Numbered from the stretch's first letter, positions 8,959-18,700 are shown. The stretch is 64,000 nt of DNA from Methanolinea sp. UBA277 (GCA_002499905.1 DANP01000020.1:1-64000); one strand, 5' to 3'. Notes: generated by a model not told the origin, from the sequence alone. Program-made: numbers and translations.

Positions 8959-9228
8959 ATGATAGAAGAGAAAGATGTAGAGCACATCGCGATGCTTGCC
9001 GATATCGGGATCACGAAAGAGGAACTGTCCGAGTTCACCGGGAAGTTCAACGAGATCCTCGACTACTTTGATATCCTCGACCAGGTGGAGGAGACCGGAG
9101 CCTCCGAGCAGGAGCTCGCCAATATCTTCCGGGAGGACGAGATCGTGCCCTCCCTCCCCCGGGACGAGGTGCTGGCCAATACCAGGGATGCCGAAGACGG
9201 GTTCTTCCGTGCCCCGAGGGTGATGTGA
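8959..9228 (+). CDS. gatC: Asp/Glu-tRNA amidotransferase subunit C
   Basis: An 89-residue helical subunit of the GatCAB complex, which converts Asp-tRNA(Asn) to Asn-tRNA(Asn) (and Glu-tRNA(Gln) in bacteria; archaea use GatDE for Gln). It shows the GatC pattern: VEHIAMLADIGITKEEL, FNEILDYFDILDQV and a tail ending in a short segment after RDDEV-like REDEIVPSLPRDEVLAN. The stop abuts the gatA start. Confidence 0.92.
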   Translation: MIEEKDVEHIAMLADIGITKEELSEFTGKFNEILDYFDILDQVEETGASEQELANIFREDEIVPSLPRDEVLANTRDAEDGFFRAPRVM

Positions 9229-10527
9229 GTGGCATCCGTCACCTTCTCTCCCGATGACCGGTACAACGCTTTCATCACCACACTTTCCGGGGCAGAGACC
9301 GGACCCGGCCGGCTCTCGGGAATCCCGGTTGCGGTCAAGGACAATATCTCCACCCGGGGAATTCCCACCACCTGCGCCAGCCGGATCCTCACCGGGTACA
9401 TCCCTCCCTACGATGCTCACGTGGTCACCCTGCTGAAGAGAGAGGGGGCAGCCATCGTCGGCAAGACCAACATGGACGAGTTCGGGATGGGCACCACCAC
9501 CGAGAACAGCGCCTTTGGCCCTACCCTGAACCCGGCCGACCCGACCCGCGTGCCGGGCGGCTCATCAGGCGGAAGCGCTGCTGCGGTGGCCTCCGGCATG
9601 GTCCGGATGGCGCTCGGGACCGATACCGGCGGGTCGATCCGCTGCCCGGCAGCCTTCTGCGGGATCGTGGGGCTGAAGCCGACCTACGGAAGGGTCTCCC
9701 GGTACGGCCTGATCGCCTATGCCAACTCACTCGAGCAGATCGGCCCTATGGCCCGGAATGTGGAGGACGTCTCGCTCCTGATGGAGGTCCTCACCATCCA
9801 TGACCCCCGCGATTCGACCACTATCGCCTGCCCCTACCGCCATACCCCGGACCCGACCATCCGGGGCCTGAAGATCGGGGTCCCGGAAGAGTTCTTCGGT
9901 GAAGGTGTGGATCCCCGGGTGGCCTCCGTGGTCTGGGAGGCCATCACCCGGCTCGAGGCGCAGGGTGCCGAGATCGTCACCTGCCGGATGCCGAGCATGG
10001 CATTCGCCCTCGCCGCCTACTACGTCACCTGCACCAGCGAGGCGAGCTCGAACCTGGCCCGGTTCGACGGCGTCCGCTACGGGCCGCAGGCCGATACCAG
10101 ACGCACATGGCATGAATCATTCCAGGAGCAGCGGCGGGAAGGCTTCGGGACCGAAGTCCGGCGCCGGATCATGCTCGGGACCTTCGCTCTCTCGTCCGGC
10201 TACTACGGCAAGTACTATGCCAAGGCCCAGGCCGCCCGCCAGCAGGTCAGGAACGACTTTCTCCGTCTGTTCCGGACCGTGGACGTGATCGCCGGCCCGA
10301 CCATGCCCACCGTGGCCTTCAGGCTCGGGGAGAAGACAGACCCGCTGTCCATGTACCTGTCTGATGTCCTGACCGTGCCCGCAAACCTCGCCGGGGTCCC
10401 GGCCATCTCCGTTCCCTGCGGGACATCGGAGGGGCTCCCGGTCGGGCTCCAGGTCATGGGACAGTGGTTCCGGGACGAGAACGTGATCGATGTGGCCGCC
10501 GCCTGTGAGCAGGGGGTATCCTCATGA
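9229..10527 (+). CDS. gatA: Asp/Glu-tRNA amidotransferase subunit A
   Basis: A 432-residue amidase that supplies ammonia from glutamine. The amidase-signature catalytic triad is visible: Lys in IPVAVKDNI, cis-Ser in VPGGSSGGSAAAV, and the nucleophile Ser in GTDTGGSIRCPAAF. The start is GTG, immediately after the gatC stop. The stop overlaps the gatB start by four bases (ATGA), so translation is coupled. It is shorter at the N-terminus than most bacterial GatA proteins (about 480), losing the first helix pair. Confidence 0.95.
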   Translation: MASVTFSPDDRYNAFITTLSGAETGPGRLSGIPVAVKDNISTRGIPTTCASRILTGYIPPYDAHVVTLLKREGAAIVGKTNMDEFGMGTTTENSAFGPTLNPADPTRVPGGSSGGSAAAVASGMVRMALGTDTGGSIRCPAAFCGIVGLKPTYGRVSRYGLIAYANSLEQIGPMARNVEDVSLLMEVLTIHDPRDSTTIACPYRHTPDPTIRGLKIGVPEEFFGEGVDPRVASVVWEAITRLEAQGAEIVTCRMPSMAFALAAYYVTCTSEASSNLARFDGVRYGPQADTRRTWHESFQEQRREGFGTEVRRRIMLGTFALSSGYYGKYYAKAQAARQQVRNDFLRLFRTVDVIAGPTMPTVAFRLGEKTDPLSMYLSDVLTVPANLAGVPAISVPCGTSEGLPVGLQVMGQWFRDENVIDVAAACEQGVSS

Positions 10528-12047
10528 GTGCCACTCCGGTCACCCAGCCAGCGAACACCGGAATGGCCATCGATGACGAGGTTATTGTCGGCCTCGAGAT
10601 CCACTGCCAGCTCGATACGAAAACCAAGCTCTTCTGCGGCTGCTCGACCGACTACCGCGACGACCCGGCAAACACCCACGTCTGCCCCATCTGCCTCGGC
10701 CTGCCGGGGTCACTCCCCCGGGTGAACCGGAAGGCGGTGGAGTACGCTCTCCGGGTGGGAAAAGCCCTGAACTGCGGGATTGCTCCCGAAGCCGAGTTTG
10801 CGCGGAAGAACTACTTTTACCCTGACCTCGACAAGGGGTTCCAGATCACCCAGTACGACAAGCCCATCGCGGTGAAGGGGTACCTCGATATTGAGGGGGA
10901 TGATGGCGAAAAAAGGGTGAGGATCACCCGGGTGCACATGGAGGAGGATCCGGGCAGGCTGGTGCACAAGGGAGCGGCGGACCGGCCGAAGTACACCCTG
11001 GTCGACTATAACCGTGCCGGGATCCCGCTGATCGAGATCGTCACCGAACCCGACCTCCGGTCGCCCAAGGAAGCCCGCCGGTTCCTCAACAAGCTCCGGG
11101 CAACCCTGGAGTACCTCGGCGTTTTTGACAGCGAGAAGGAGGGATCGCTCCGGGTCGATGCCAACATTTCCATCCAGCCAAAAGGGTGGTTTGAACGGGA
11201 GGGGAAGGGAAAAGCCGACAGAGGACGGGTTGAAATTAAAAATATCTCCTCATATAAAGGGGTTGAAAAAGCGCTTACCTTTGAAATCACCCGTCAGAAA
11301 AATCTGATCAGGAGAGGACAGAAACTGGAATCTGCCACCAGGCATTTTGTCGAGACCCGGGGAGTCACCACCTCCTCGCGGAGCAAGGAGATGGAGCAGG
11401 ACTACCGCTACTTCCCGGAGCCTGACCTCCGGCCGCTCCGGGTCTGCGACTGGGCGATGGAGATCGTGCTCCCCGAGCTCCCCGATGCCCGGCGGGCCCG
11501 GTTCATGGAGCAGTACGGCTGCTCGCCAATCCATGCCCGGACCCTGACCGGCGAGCTGAAACTGGCCGAGTTCTACGAGAAGGTCGCCGATATCGACACT
11601 GCGCTTGCCGCCACCTGGATCGCCGATACGCTCCTCGGCGAGCTCAACTACCGGGACATGAGTATCACGCTCGTTCCACCGGAGCAGTTCCGTGAGCTCC
11701 TGGTACTCCTCAGGGAAGGGAGCGTCACCGACAAGAGCGGGGTGGAGGTGCTCCGGGTACTTCTCGACCAGCTGAAGGAGACCGGCAGATGCGAGGGAGC
11801 ACGGGCGTGCGTCGACCGGCTGGGGCTGAGGATCATCGTGGCCACACCCACCCTCACCGGTGAAGACCCGGTGATGGAGGCGGCGAAGGAGGCCCTCGCC
11901 GAGCAGCCCCAGGCTGTCGCCGATTACCGGGCGGGGCGGAAGGAGGCTTTAAACTTCCTGGTCGGCCAGGTGATGAAGAAGACCCGCGGCTGCGCCAAGC
12001 CCGGCGACGTAAATAAGGTGCTTGCCGATCTCCTGGAGGAGGGATAG
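10524..12047 (+). CDS. gatB: Asp/Glu-tRNA amidotransferase subunit B
   Basis: A 507-residue kinase/transamidase subunit that activates the misacylated tRNA. It opens with the GatB signature VIVGLEIHCQLDTKTKLFCG, has the zinc-binding Cys set (CGCS, CPICLGLPG), and the HMEEDPGRL and DYNRAGIPLIEIVTEPD motifs. The C-terminal YqeY-like tRNA-binding domain ends in LNFLVGQVMKKTRGCAKP. It is coupled to gatA. Confidence 0.96.
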   Translation: MSATPVTQPANTGMAIDDEVIVGLEIHCQLDTKTKLFCGCSTDYRDDPANTHVCPICLGLPGSLPRVNRKAVEYALRVGKALNCGIAPEAEFARKNYFYPDLDKGFQITQYDKPIAVKGYLDIEGDDGEKRVRITRVHMEEDPGRLVHKGAADRPKYTLVDYNRAGIPLIEIVTEPDLRSPKEARRFLNKLRATLEYLGVFDSEKEGSLRVDANISIQPKGWFEREGKGKADRGRVEIKNISSYKGVEKALTFEITRQKNLIRRGQKLESATRHFVETRGVTTSSRSKEMEQDYRYFPEPDLRPLRVCDWAMEIVLPELPDARRARFMEQYGCSPIHARTLTGELKLAEFYEKVADIDTALAATWIADTLLGELNYRDMSITLVPPEQFRELLVLLREGSVTDKSGVEVLRVLLDQLKETGRCEGARACVDRLGLRIIVATPTLTGEDPVMEAAKEALAEQPQAVADYRAGRKEALNFLVGQVMKKTRGCAKPGDVNKVLADLLEEG

Positions 12048-12054
12048 CGCCGCG

Positions 12055-14892
12055 ATGCACCTGATCGTTGCCGAGAAGAACATCTCCGCCCACCGCATCG
12101 CCGCCATCCTTGCCGGCAGGGAGAAGCTGAAGGAATCCCGTGACGCCGGGGTGCCGGTCTACCGGTTCGATGACTGCGCCGTGATCGGGCTCCGGGGCCA
12201 CGTGGTGGAGATCGATTTCGAGGAAGGTTATACCAACTGGCGGAGCAGGGAGAAAACCCCGCGGAGCCTGATTGATGCCCGGACCATCAAGGTGCCGACC
12301 GAGAAGAGGATCGTCCAGCTCCTCCAGAAGCTCTCCCGGCAGGCGGATGCGGTCACCATCGCCACCGACTTTGATACCGAGGGGGAACTGATCGGCAAGG
12401 AGGCCTATGAACTCGTCCGCCAGGTCAACCTGGACGTGACGGTGAACCGTGCCCGCTTCTCAGCGATCACCCCTGATGAGATCCGGAACGCGTTTGCAAA
12501 GACCACCGCGATCGACTTTGACCTGGCCGCTGCCGGGGAAGCCCGGCAGGTGATCGACCTGATGTGGGGGGCATCCCTCACCCGGTTCATCAGCCTTGCC
12601 GCCCGGCGGGGCGGGGCAAATATCCTCTCGGTCGGCCGTGTGCAGAGCCCGACCCTGGCCATGATCGTCGACAGGGAGAAGGAAATCGAGTCTTTTGTCC
12701 CCCAGACGTACTGGGAGCTCTCGCTCTCCACCGGGAAGGACGGGGAGCTGGTCGAAGCCCGGCACCAGACCACCCGGTTCTGCGATAAAGATGCAGCCGT
12801 CGCCGCCAGGGACCGGACACGCGAGCCGCTGGTAGTCACCGAGGTGAGGGAAGGAACCAGGACCGAGAAGGCCCCGGCCCCCTTTGACACCACCGGCTTC
12901 ATTGTCGCCGCCGCCCGCCTCGGGTTCACGGCGGCCAATGCCATGCGGTTGGCCGAAGACCTGTACATGAACGGGTACATCTCCTATCCCCGTACCGACA
13001 ACACCGTCTACCCCTCCACCCTCGACCTCAACGGCATCCTCCGGGCGCTCCGGCCGACCGAGTTTGAGGAGGATGTCGCCTGGGTCACCGCCAACCGCCG
13101 TCCCCACCCCACCCGGGGTAAAAAGTCCTCGACCGACCACCCGCCGATCCACCCTGCCTCGGCCGCCACCCGCCAGTCACTCGGTCACGAGCGGTGGAAG
13201 ATCTACGAACTGGTGGTGCGGCGATTCCTGGCTACCCTTTCCCCGGATGCCCGGTGGCGGACCATGAAGGTGAACTTCGATGCCGGAGGGGAACCCTACA
13301 CCGCAACCGGGGGCCAGCTCACCAGCCCCGGATGGCGGAAGGTCTACCCCTACAGCAGCGCGAAGGAGTACATCCTTCCCGTCATGCGGGAGGGCGAGGA
13401 ACTCCCGATCAACGAGGTAAAGCTGGAAGAGAAGGAGACCCAGCCCCCGCCCCGGTACAGCCAGAGCAGGCTGATCCAGCAGATGGAGGAGCTTGGGCTC
13501 GGGACCAAGAGCACCCGGCACGAAGTGATCCAGAAGCTCGTCTCCCGGAAGTACGTGGAGGGGACCCCGCTCCGGCCGACGCTGGTGGGGAGGGCGGTCA
13601 CCGAGTCGCTCGAGAACCATGCCGACACCATCACCCGGCCGGCCATGACCCGGACACTCGAGGAGCACATGGAGCAGATCAAGGCAAGGAGGCGGAGCAG
13701 GAGCGACGTAGTCACCGAGTCCCGCGGCATGCTCCACTCGGTTTTTGACCAGCTCGAAGCTCACGGTGAGGAGATCGGGTCCGAGATCATGGAGCAGACC
13801 GCCGAGGAGCTGACGCTTGGCCCCTGCCCGGTCTGCGGCCGGGACCTCCGGATCCGGCACCTCCGGAACCAGACCCAGTTCATCGGCTGCACAGGGTACC
13901 CGGAGTGCACCTTCAACATCGGCCTGCCAATGGCCATGTGGGGGCGGGCGCTGCGGACCGACAAGCACTGTCCGGTGCACGGGCTCCACCACGTCAGGCT
14001 GGTGCGGAAAGGCAGCCGGCCCTGGGAGATCGGCTGCCCCCTCTGCCACCATATCGAATCGAACACGGAGGCGTTCGCCCTGATGTCCGCCCTGACCCCT
14101 GCGCACCGCGAGACCCTGCTCTCCCACCACATCTACACTGTCTCCGAGGTGGCCAATATCGCACCGGAACGGCTGGCAGGGATCCTCGATGTTCCCGATG
14201 ACAGGGCCCGGACCCTCACCCGGGAAGCGGAGGATGTCCTCGCCCTGCTGCGCCGCCGGAGCGACTGCCGGAAGCTGGTCCGAAGGATGCTCGCCCCGAA
14301 GAAGGGGAGGAGCCCGGCAAAGATTATCCGGCATCTCCAGGAGGCCGGGATCAACGACATTGCCGGGCTCGCGGGTGCCGACCCCGCCCTCCTCAGGAAG
14401 CTCGGCATTACCGAGAAGGAGGCCGACTCCATGCTCAGGGAGGCAAAGACGGTGGATAACGAGCGCTTCCTCCGGAACGCCGGGATCCCGGCCGCGAGCA
14501 TGAAGAAGTACTTCGCCGCCGGAATCTTCTCGCCGGAAGATTTCCTCTCCGGCCACCCGGTCTGGCTCTCCGGGGTGGTCGGGCTCTCCCTCAACACCGT
14601 CCAGCGCCATGTGGAGATGGTGGCCCGGGCGAAGGGGCTCACCCCGCCGGTGAAGTACACCACTGCGCAGGTCAGCAGGGGCAGGGAGGAGCTCCTCTCC
14701 ATCCCCGTGCTGACGGATCCCCAGCTTGAGCATCTGCAGAAGGCCGGGATCATTAACGGCACCCTCCTCCTGGCCGCGGATGCCGCTACCGTTGCCGCAC
14801 GGACCGGCATTCCGGAAGGAAAGATTAAAGCGTGGCAGGCAGTGCTGCGGGAAAGGGAAAAGAAGTCCTGCAACGATATCATAGTGATCTGA
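12055..14892 (+). CDS. topA: DNA topoisomerase I (type IA) with C-terminal HhH repeats
   Basis: A 945-residue type IA topoisomerase that relaxes negative supercoils through a 5'-phosphotyrosine. The Toprim domain begins at LIVAEKNISAHRIAAIL with the acidic DFDTEGELI motif. The active-site Tyr lies in YISYPRTDNT. Zinc modules follow at about 585-665 (CPVCGRDLRIRH, CTGYPEC, CPVHG, CPLCHH). Roughly 280 more residues hold about four helix-hairpin-helix-like repeats (around IYTVSEVANI, AGINDIAGLAG, AGIFSPEDFL, AGIINGTLLL). The ATG at 12055 is preferred over 12022, which overlaps gatB. Confidence 0.93.
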   Translation: MHLIVAEKNISAHRIAAILAGREKLKESRDAGVPVYRFDDCAVIGLRGHVVEIDFEEGYTNWRSREKTPRSLIDARTIKVPTEKRIVQLLQKLSRQADAVTIATDFDTEGELIGKEAYELVRQVNLDVTVNRARFSAITPDEIRNAFAKTTAIDFDLAAAGEARQVIDLMWGASLTRFISLAARRGGANILSVGRVQSPTLAMIVDREKEIESFVPQTYWELSLSTGKDGELVEARHQTTRFCDKDAAVAARDRTREPLVVTEVREGTRTEKAPAPFDTTGFIVAAARLGFTAANAMRLAEDLYMNGYISYPRTDNTVYPSTLDLNGILRALRPTEFEEDVAWVTANRRPHPTRGKKSSTDHPPIHPASAATRQSLGHERWKIYELVVRRFLATLSPDARWRTMKVNFDAGGEPYTATGGQLTSPGWRKVYPYSSAKEYILPVMREGEELPINEVKLEEKETQPPPRYSQSRLIQQMEELGLGTKSTRHEVIQKLVSRKYVEGTPLRPTLVGRAVTESLENHADTITRPAMTRTLEEHMEQIKARRRSRSDVVTESRGMLHSVFDQLEAHGEEIGSEIMEQTAEELTLGPCPVCGRDLRIRHLRNQTQFIGCTGYPECTFNIGLPMAMWGRALRTDKHCPVHGLHHVRLVRKGSRPWEIGCPLCHHIESNTEAFALMSALTPAHRETLLSHHIYTVSEVANIAPERLAGILDVPDDRARTLTREAEDVLALLRRRSDCRKLVRRMLAPKKGRSPAKIIRHLQEAGINDIAGLAGADPALLRKLGITEKEADSMLREAKTVDNERFLRNAGIPAASMKKYFAAGIFSPEDFLSGHPVWLSGVVGLSLNTVQRHVEMVARAKGLTPPVKYTTAQVSRGREELLSIPVLTDPQLEHLQKAGIINGTLLLAADAATVAARTGIPEGKIKAWQAVLREREKKSCNDIIVI

Positions 14893-14902
14893 GGACAGGA
14901 CG

Positions 14903-15592
14903 ATGCACACCAAGTGGAAAAACTGGGTCCATGTGACCAAACTCGATCCCGACAAGGCCCTTCCCCCGGGGGTCATCAGCGAGATCGCCGCCAGCGGGAC
15001 CGACGCCCTGATGCTCTCGGGCACCCTCAATGTCACCCTCGAAAACCTGGAGATGCTCAGAAAAGAAGTCGCCGCCTCCGGCCTCCCCCTGGTCATGGAG
15101 CCGGCCAGCCCCGAGGCGGTCCTGGCAAACGGTGTTGACCTGCTGTTTATCCCGAGCGTCCTTAACTCATCCGAAGTGCAGTGGATCGTCGGGAAGCACC
15201 GGGACTGGATCCTCCACAACAGCCAGGTGAACTGGGAGAAAGTGATCCCTGAAGCCTACATCGTCCTCAATCCTGATTCGGCGGTCGGGGAAGTAACCCG
15301 GTCAATATGCAACCTCTCTCCTGCGGAAGTCGCCTCCTACGCCACAGTTGCCGACCGCTACTTCAGGTTCCCCATCGTGTACATCGAGTATTCCGGCATG
15401 TACGGGAACCCTGAAGTGGTGAAGGCGGCATGTGAGGCTATCGAGTCGGCGGTCCTGTACTACGGCGGTGGCATCAATTCTGCTGATCAGGCGGCGGAGA
15501 TGGCGAAGTATGCCGATACCATCGTGGTCGGCAATGCCGTCTATGACCGGTGCATCGATGTGCTGAAAGAGACGGTGAAAGCGGTCCAGTAG
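14903..15592 (+). CDS. Geranylgeranylglyceryl phosphate synthase
   Basis: A 229-residue TIM-barrel prenyltransferase. It joins geranylgeranyl diphosphate to sn-glycerol-1-phosphate, the first committed step of archaeal membrane lipid synthesis. Supporting segments are VTKLDPDKALPPGV near the N-terminus, GTDALMLSGT, YIEYSGMYG and the phosphate-binding tail YYGGGINSADQA and ADTIVVGNAVYD. It lies 10 bases after topA, in the same packed cluster. Confidence 0.92.
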   Translation: MHTKWKNWVHVTKLDPDKALPPGVISEIAASGTDALMLSGTLNVTLENLEMLRKEVAASGLPLVMEPASPEAVLANGVDLLFIPSVLNSSEVQWIVGKHRDWILHNSQVNWEKVIPEAYIVLNPDSAVGEVTRSICNLSPAEVASYATVADRYFRFPIVYIEYSGMYGNPEVVKAACEAIESAVLYYGGGINSADQAAEMAKYADTIVVGNAVYDRCIDVLKETVKAVQ

Positions 15593-15598
15593 GCACCG

Positions 15599-16354
15599 AT
15601 GCCCGAGATCGATATCGTCCTGGTTGCTCCCCTGTACGAAGGCAATGTCGGGTTTGCCGCCCGGGTGATGAAGAACTTCGGGTTTTCCCGGCTGGTGCTC
15701 ACCGACCCCTGCACCCTCGGGATGGAAGCCCATACCCGGGCGTCACACGCAAAGGACGTGCTCGATTCTGCCGAGGTGCTCTCCCTCGACGACGTGTTCT
15801 CGCGAAGCGACCTGATCATCGCCACCACCGGTGAGGTGAGCAAGTCTATCTGCACCCCTATGCGGATGCCCTACTTCCAGCCCTCCGAGATCCGGGAGCT
15901 GATCGCCGATATCGACGGACGCATCTCTATCCTCTTTGGCCGGGAGAACTGGGGGCTGAACAATGAGGAGATCCTCAGAAGCGATGTCATTTGCACCATT
16001 CCCACGGCAAAGGAGTATCCCATCCTCAACCTCTCCCATGCCGTCGGGATCATCTGCTACGAGCTCTCGCACCTCCAGCGGGGCGAGTACCTGCTTGCCT
16101 CCCGCGAAGAGATGGATCACCTCTACGCCCACATCGATGCCTACCTGGACAGGATCGGGCACCCGTCGTTCAAGCGGAAACCCACCCTGCTCCTGATCCG
16201 GCGGGTGCTCGGGAGGGCAAAGCTGACGGCCCGGGAGGCAAGCACGCTGCACGGCCTGATGCGGCGGTCCGAATGGCACATCAGTCCCGAGGAGTTCGAA
16301 CGGAAGAAGGGGGAGGAGGAGGAGATCGATGAAGAGGAAGATCTCCCCCTTTAA
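15599..16354 (+). CDS. TrmJ-like SPOUT RNA 2'-O-methyltransferase
   Basis: A 251-residue SPOUT methyltransferase of the TrmJ group, which 2'-O-methylates the tRNA anticodon loop (position 32) using SAM. It has the N-terminal signature LVAPLYEGNVGFAARVMKNFGF, the knot motifs SILFGRENWGLNNEEI and PILNLSHAVGIICYEL, and a charged C-terminal tail rich in Glu. It lies 6 bases after the GGGP synthase gene and probably ends the gat-topA transcription unit. Confidence 0.88.
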   Translation: MPEIDIVLVAPLYEGNVGFAARVMKNFGFSRLVLTDPCTLGMEAHTRASHAKDVLDSAEVLSLDDVFSRSDLIIATTGEVSKSICTPMRMPYFQPSEIRELIADIDGRISILFGRENWGLNNEEILRSDVICTIPTAKEYPILNLSHAVGIICYELSHLQRGEYLLASREEMDHLYAHIDAYLDRIGHPSFKRKPTLLLIRRVLGRAKLTAREASTLHGLMRRSEWHISPEEFERKKGEEEEIDEEEDLPL

Positions 16355-16391
16355 TACCTGTAATATACAGCCGGCGAATACATCGGCCTCC

Positions 16392-16991
16392 TTACGCGTT
16401 TGACTCTTCAATCCTTTTTCGGCGTATTGTCCGAAAACCTCTCATCAGCAGGTAGGACAGAGCCGCCAATCCTGGAACGATGCTGAACCGGAGGACCCAG
16501 ATAGGCAAAGAAAAGTAAACACCATTCGTTACGGGGTCGGGCGTGGGAAGAACGAATTGCAGGAAGAGGAGCGGATCAAGTAGCAATGTCCGTGTTGCGA
16601 ACGCGAGGATGAGCAGAACGATTGCCAGTATCAGGAAGATGACTGACACGGAGATTGTGCAGATAACGGCATCCATCGAGGATACTCTTTCCGAAGAATA
16701 ATGCCACAGGACGATCAGGGGAAGCACAATCGCCAGTTCCCATAACAGCGACACTGGCGACAGCAAGAGGTATGAAGAAGAGATTCCTGGAGGAAAAAAG
16801 AGGACGGGCAGGGAAAAGAGAGCCGCGATGATACCAAGAGCGACAAGAATAACGACCTGCGTGCGGACATCCTTCACTTTCTGAAGAATGTAGGCAATGA
16901 TCCCGGCAAGCAGAAGAACCGGCACCATCGTCATAATGATATATCCGATGAAGAGTATGACAATGCCACCAACAGTCCATTCATTCGTCAT
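16392..16991 (-). CDS. Hypothetical integral membrane protein
   Basis: 199 residues with five or six hydrophobic segments (near residues 8-34, 43-70, 76-95, 105-132 and 150-185) and a short basic C-terminal tail (RTIRRKRIEESN). A good AAGGAGAGAGA ribosome site precedes the ATG. The family is unknown to me. It is convergent with the TrmJ-like gene and divergent from the next gene. Confidence 0.6.
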   Translation of the reverse strand: MTNEWTVGGIVILFIGYIIMTMVPVLLLAGIIAYILQKVKDVRTQVVILVALGIIAALFSLPVLFFPPGISSSYLLLSPVSLLWELAIVLPLIVLWHYSSERVSSMDAVICTISVSVIFLILAIVLLILAFATRTLLLDPLLFLQFVLPTPDPVTNGVYFSLPIWVLRFSIVPGLAALSYLLMRGFRTIRRKRIEESNA

Positions 16992-17048
16992 TCTCTCTCC
17001 TTCTTCGGATGAGAAATATAGCTCCCTTGCTCCCGCTCAGAAGTTTAT

Positions 17049-17056
17049 CCTATAAA
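17049..17056 (+). promoter_or_regulatory. TATA box of the 17080 gene
   Basis: CCTATAAAAAAT, centred about 27 bases before the ATG at 17080, implies a leaderless mRNA. Confidence 0.6.
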
Positions 17057-17079
17057 AAATCGGGACATCCTTCTGTCCC

Positions 17080-17667
17080 ATGGATTCGGCAGGGATCCTC
17101 TTTAATACCATCATGAGCCATCTCCCGGGTATGAAAAGCGGACAACCCGCCTCCCTGAAATCAAAAGAAGAGGTACAGGCACTCCTTGAAGACTATCTCC
17201 CGGCAGTCGGCGTGGAAATTCTGAAACGATTCGACAAGGATGATACCTGGGGGTTCTGGGTGAAATACGGCGAATTTCCCATCCTCGTCGAAAACCCGAA
17301 GGATACCCGGTACGTCGTGGTCGCCTTCCAGATCACCCTCTCTGACGAAGCAGTGATTGGGAAACTGAATGAATTCTACGAGCAGCAGGACCGTGCGTTT
17401 CTCTTTGAGCTGACCCGGATTTTCACGTCACCCCACTCCGGGTTCATCCGGATCATCGAGGGTGGCAGAGTCATCGGGTTCACTGTCCTCAGGAACATCT
17501 ACCCGTTCCATCCCGGCTTCACCATCAGAGACCTGGACTCGGCACTGCAGACCGTGGTAGGGGTCGGGGATGTTGGGATTGCATTCCTGCAGTCCGTCAT
17601 GGGGCAGATGTACCTGGACCATACCCCGCCCCGTCCGGCAACCGGGCCAGGACCCATGTTCGAATAA
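17080..17667 (+). CDS. Conserved-looking hypothetical protein (195 aa)
   Basis: A soluble alpha/beta-looking protein without a signal peptide or Cys residues. It has a helix-rich N-terminus (EEVQALLEDYLPAVGVEILKRF), an aromatic strand (WGFWVKYGEFPILVEN) and a Pro/Gly-rich tail (TPPRPATGPGPMF). No known motif was recognised. It appears leaderless, from the TATA box at about 17050. Confidence 0.55.
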   Translation: MDSAGILFNTIMSHLPGMKSGQPASLKSKEEVQALLEDYLPAVGVEILKRFDKDDTWGFWVKYGEFPILVENPKDTRYVVVAFQITLSDEAVIGKLNEFYEQQDRAFLFELTRIFTSPHSGFIRIIEGGRVIGFTVLRNIYPFHPGFTIRDLDSALQTVVGVGDVGIAFLQSVMGQMYLDHTPPRPATGPGPMFE

Positions 17668-17783
17668 TCGCAGAGTCGGGACTGATACCATTTTTCACGG
17701 GGCGATGACTCTCCCGGGGGATTGCCCGGTCGGAAATCCGGACATCCACAACAATAAAGAACTGCAATTCCGAACAACTGCCT

Positions 17784-18665
17784 ATGAAATCTCTCGCCAT
17801 AGGTCTCCTTACCGGAGCCCTCATCCTTCTGCTCCTCTCCAGCGGGTGTACTACCCCGGTCCCTGTACAGCCACCGGCCACCCAGCCGCCGGTCACGACC
17901 GCCCTGCCAACCGCTACCCCGCTCACCACCGCCCCTCCCCAGGCCACCCTCAGCGGGGTCACCTGGTACCTCATCTCGATGCGTTCCGGCGGTGGCGCGG
18001 GCAACGTCCTCCCCGGCACCGAGATAACCACCTTCTTCGACGGGACAGGGACCGTCACCGGTTCTGCCGGGTGCAACCAGTACACCGCCTCCTATTCGGG
18101 CGCACTGAACAATCTCGCCATCGGGACGCCGGCCACAACAAAGATGAACTGCCCCTCCCCGCCGGGAACCATGAGCCAGGAGAACCTCTACCTCACTACC
18201 TTCCAGGGAGCCTCCAGCTTTACGATTGAGGGGGATATTCTCACCATCATGGACAGCAGTGGGAAGGCCATCCTGGTCTATTCCCGGATCCCGCCCGGTG
18301 TGCTGACCCCGGCACCGCTGACCGGCACCACCTGGTACCTGAACTCGTTCGTCGATGCCAAAGGCACTATCTGGACCCCGGGGCCCATGTACCCCATCTC
18401 CCTGCAGTTCGACGATGACGGGAAGCTCAACGGGAATGCCGGGTGCAACAACTACTTCGGCTCCTTTACCCTGAGCGGGAGCACCATTTCCATCGGTACG
18501 CTTGGGACAACCGCAATGTTCTGTGGTGAGCCGGGGGTCATGGACCTCGAGACGACCTACCTTGCCGTGCTCCCCCGGATGAACCTGTACCAGGTGTCCG
18601 GCAACGAGCTCACCCTCTCGGACGGTAGTGGTAAGATCACCATGATCTACGATACAACGCCGTGA
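17784..18665 (+). CDS. Lipoprotein with two META (HslJ-like) domains
   Basis: A 293-residue exported lipoprotein. The signal peptide ends in the lipobox LLSSGC (Cys about residue 22), followed by a Pro/Thr-rich linker to about residue 50. Two META domains follow, each opening with a (V/T)TWYL segment (about 56 and 181) and each carrying the GxAGCNxY/NxF motif (GSAGCNQY, GNAGCNNYF) and a Thr/Met/Cys strand (TKMNC, TAMFC). HslJ-type META proteins are linked to motility or stress in bacteria; the role here is unknown. Confidence 0.82.
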   Translation: MKSLAIGLLTGALILLLLSSGCTTPVPVQPPATQPPVTTALPTATPLTTAPPQATLSGVTWYLISMRSGGGAGNVLPGTEITTFFDGTGTVTGSAGCNQYTASYSGALNNLAIGTPATTKMNCPSPPGTMSQENLYLTTFQGASSFTIEGDILTIMDSSGKAILVYSRIPPGVLTPAPLTGTTWYLNSFVDAKGTIWTPGPMYPISLQFDDDGKLNGNAGCNNYFGSFTLSGSTISIGTLGTTAMFCGEPGVMDLETTYLAVLPRMNLYQVSGNELTLSDGSGKITMIYDTTP

Positions 18666-18678
18666 GGGAGGTTCTCTC

Positions 18679-18700
18679 TTTTTAACAGGTGATAAAAAAA
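18679..18700. terminator. Poly-T terminators of two convergent genes
   Basis: T5 on the plus strand just after the META gene and T7 on the minus strand (18694-18700) just after the following minus-strand gene. Runs like these end transcription in archaea. Confidence 0.5.

Noticed and set aside
13177..15219. A 680-codon frame antisense to topA and the GGGP synthase gene
   Set aside because: Codon-position mirror of GC-rich genes; topA is certain on the other strand.
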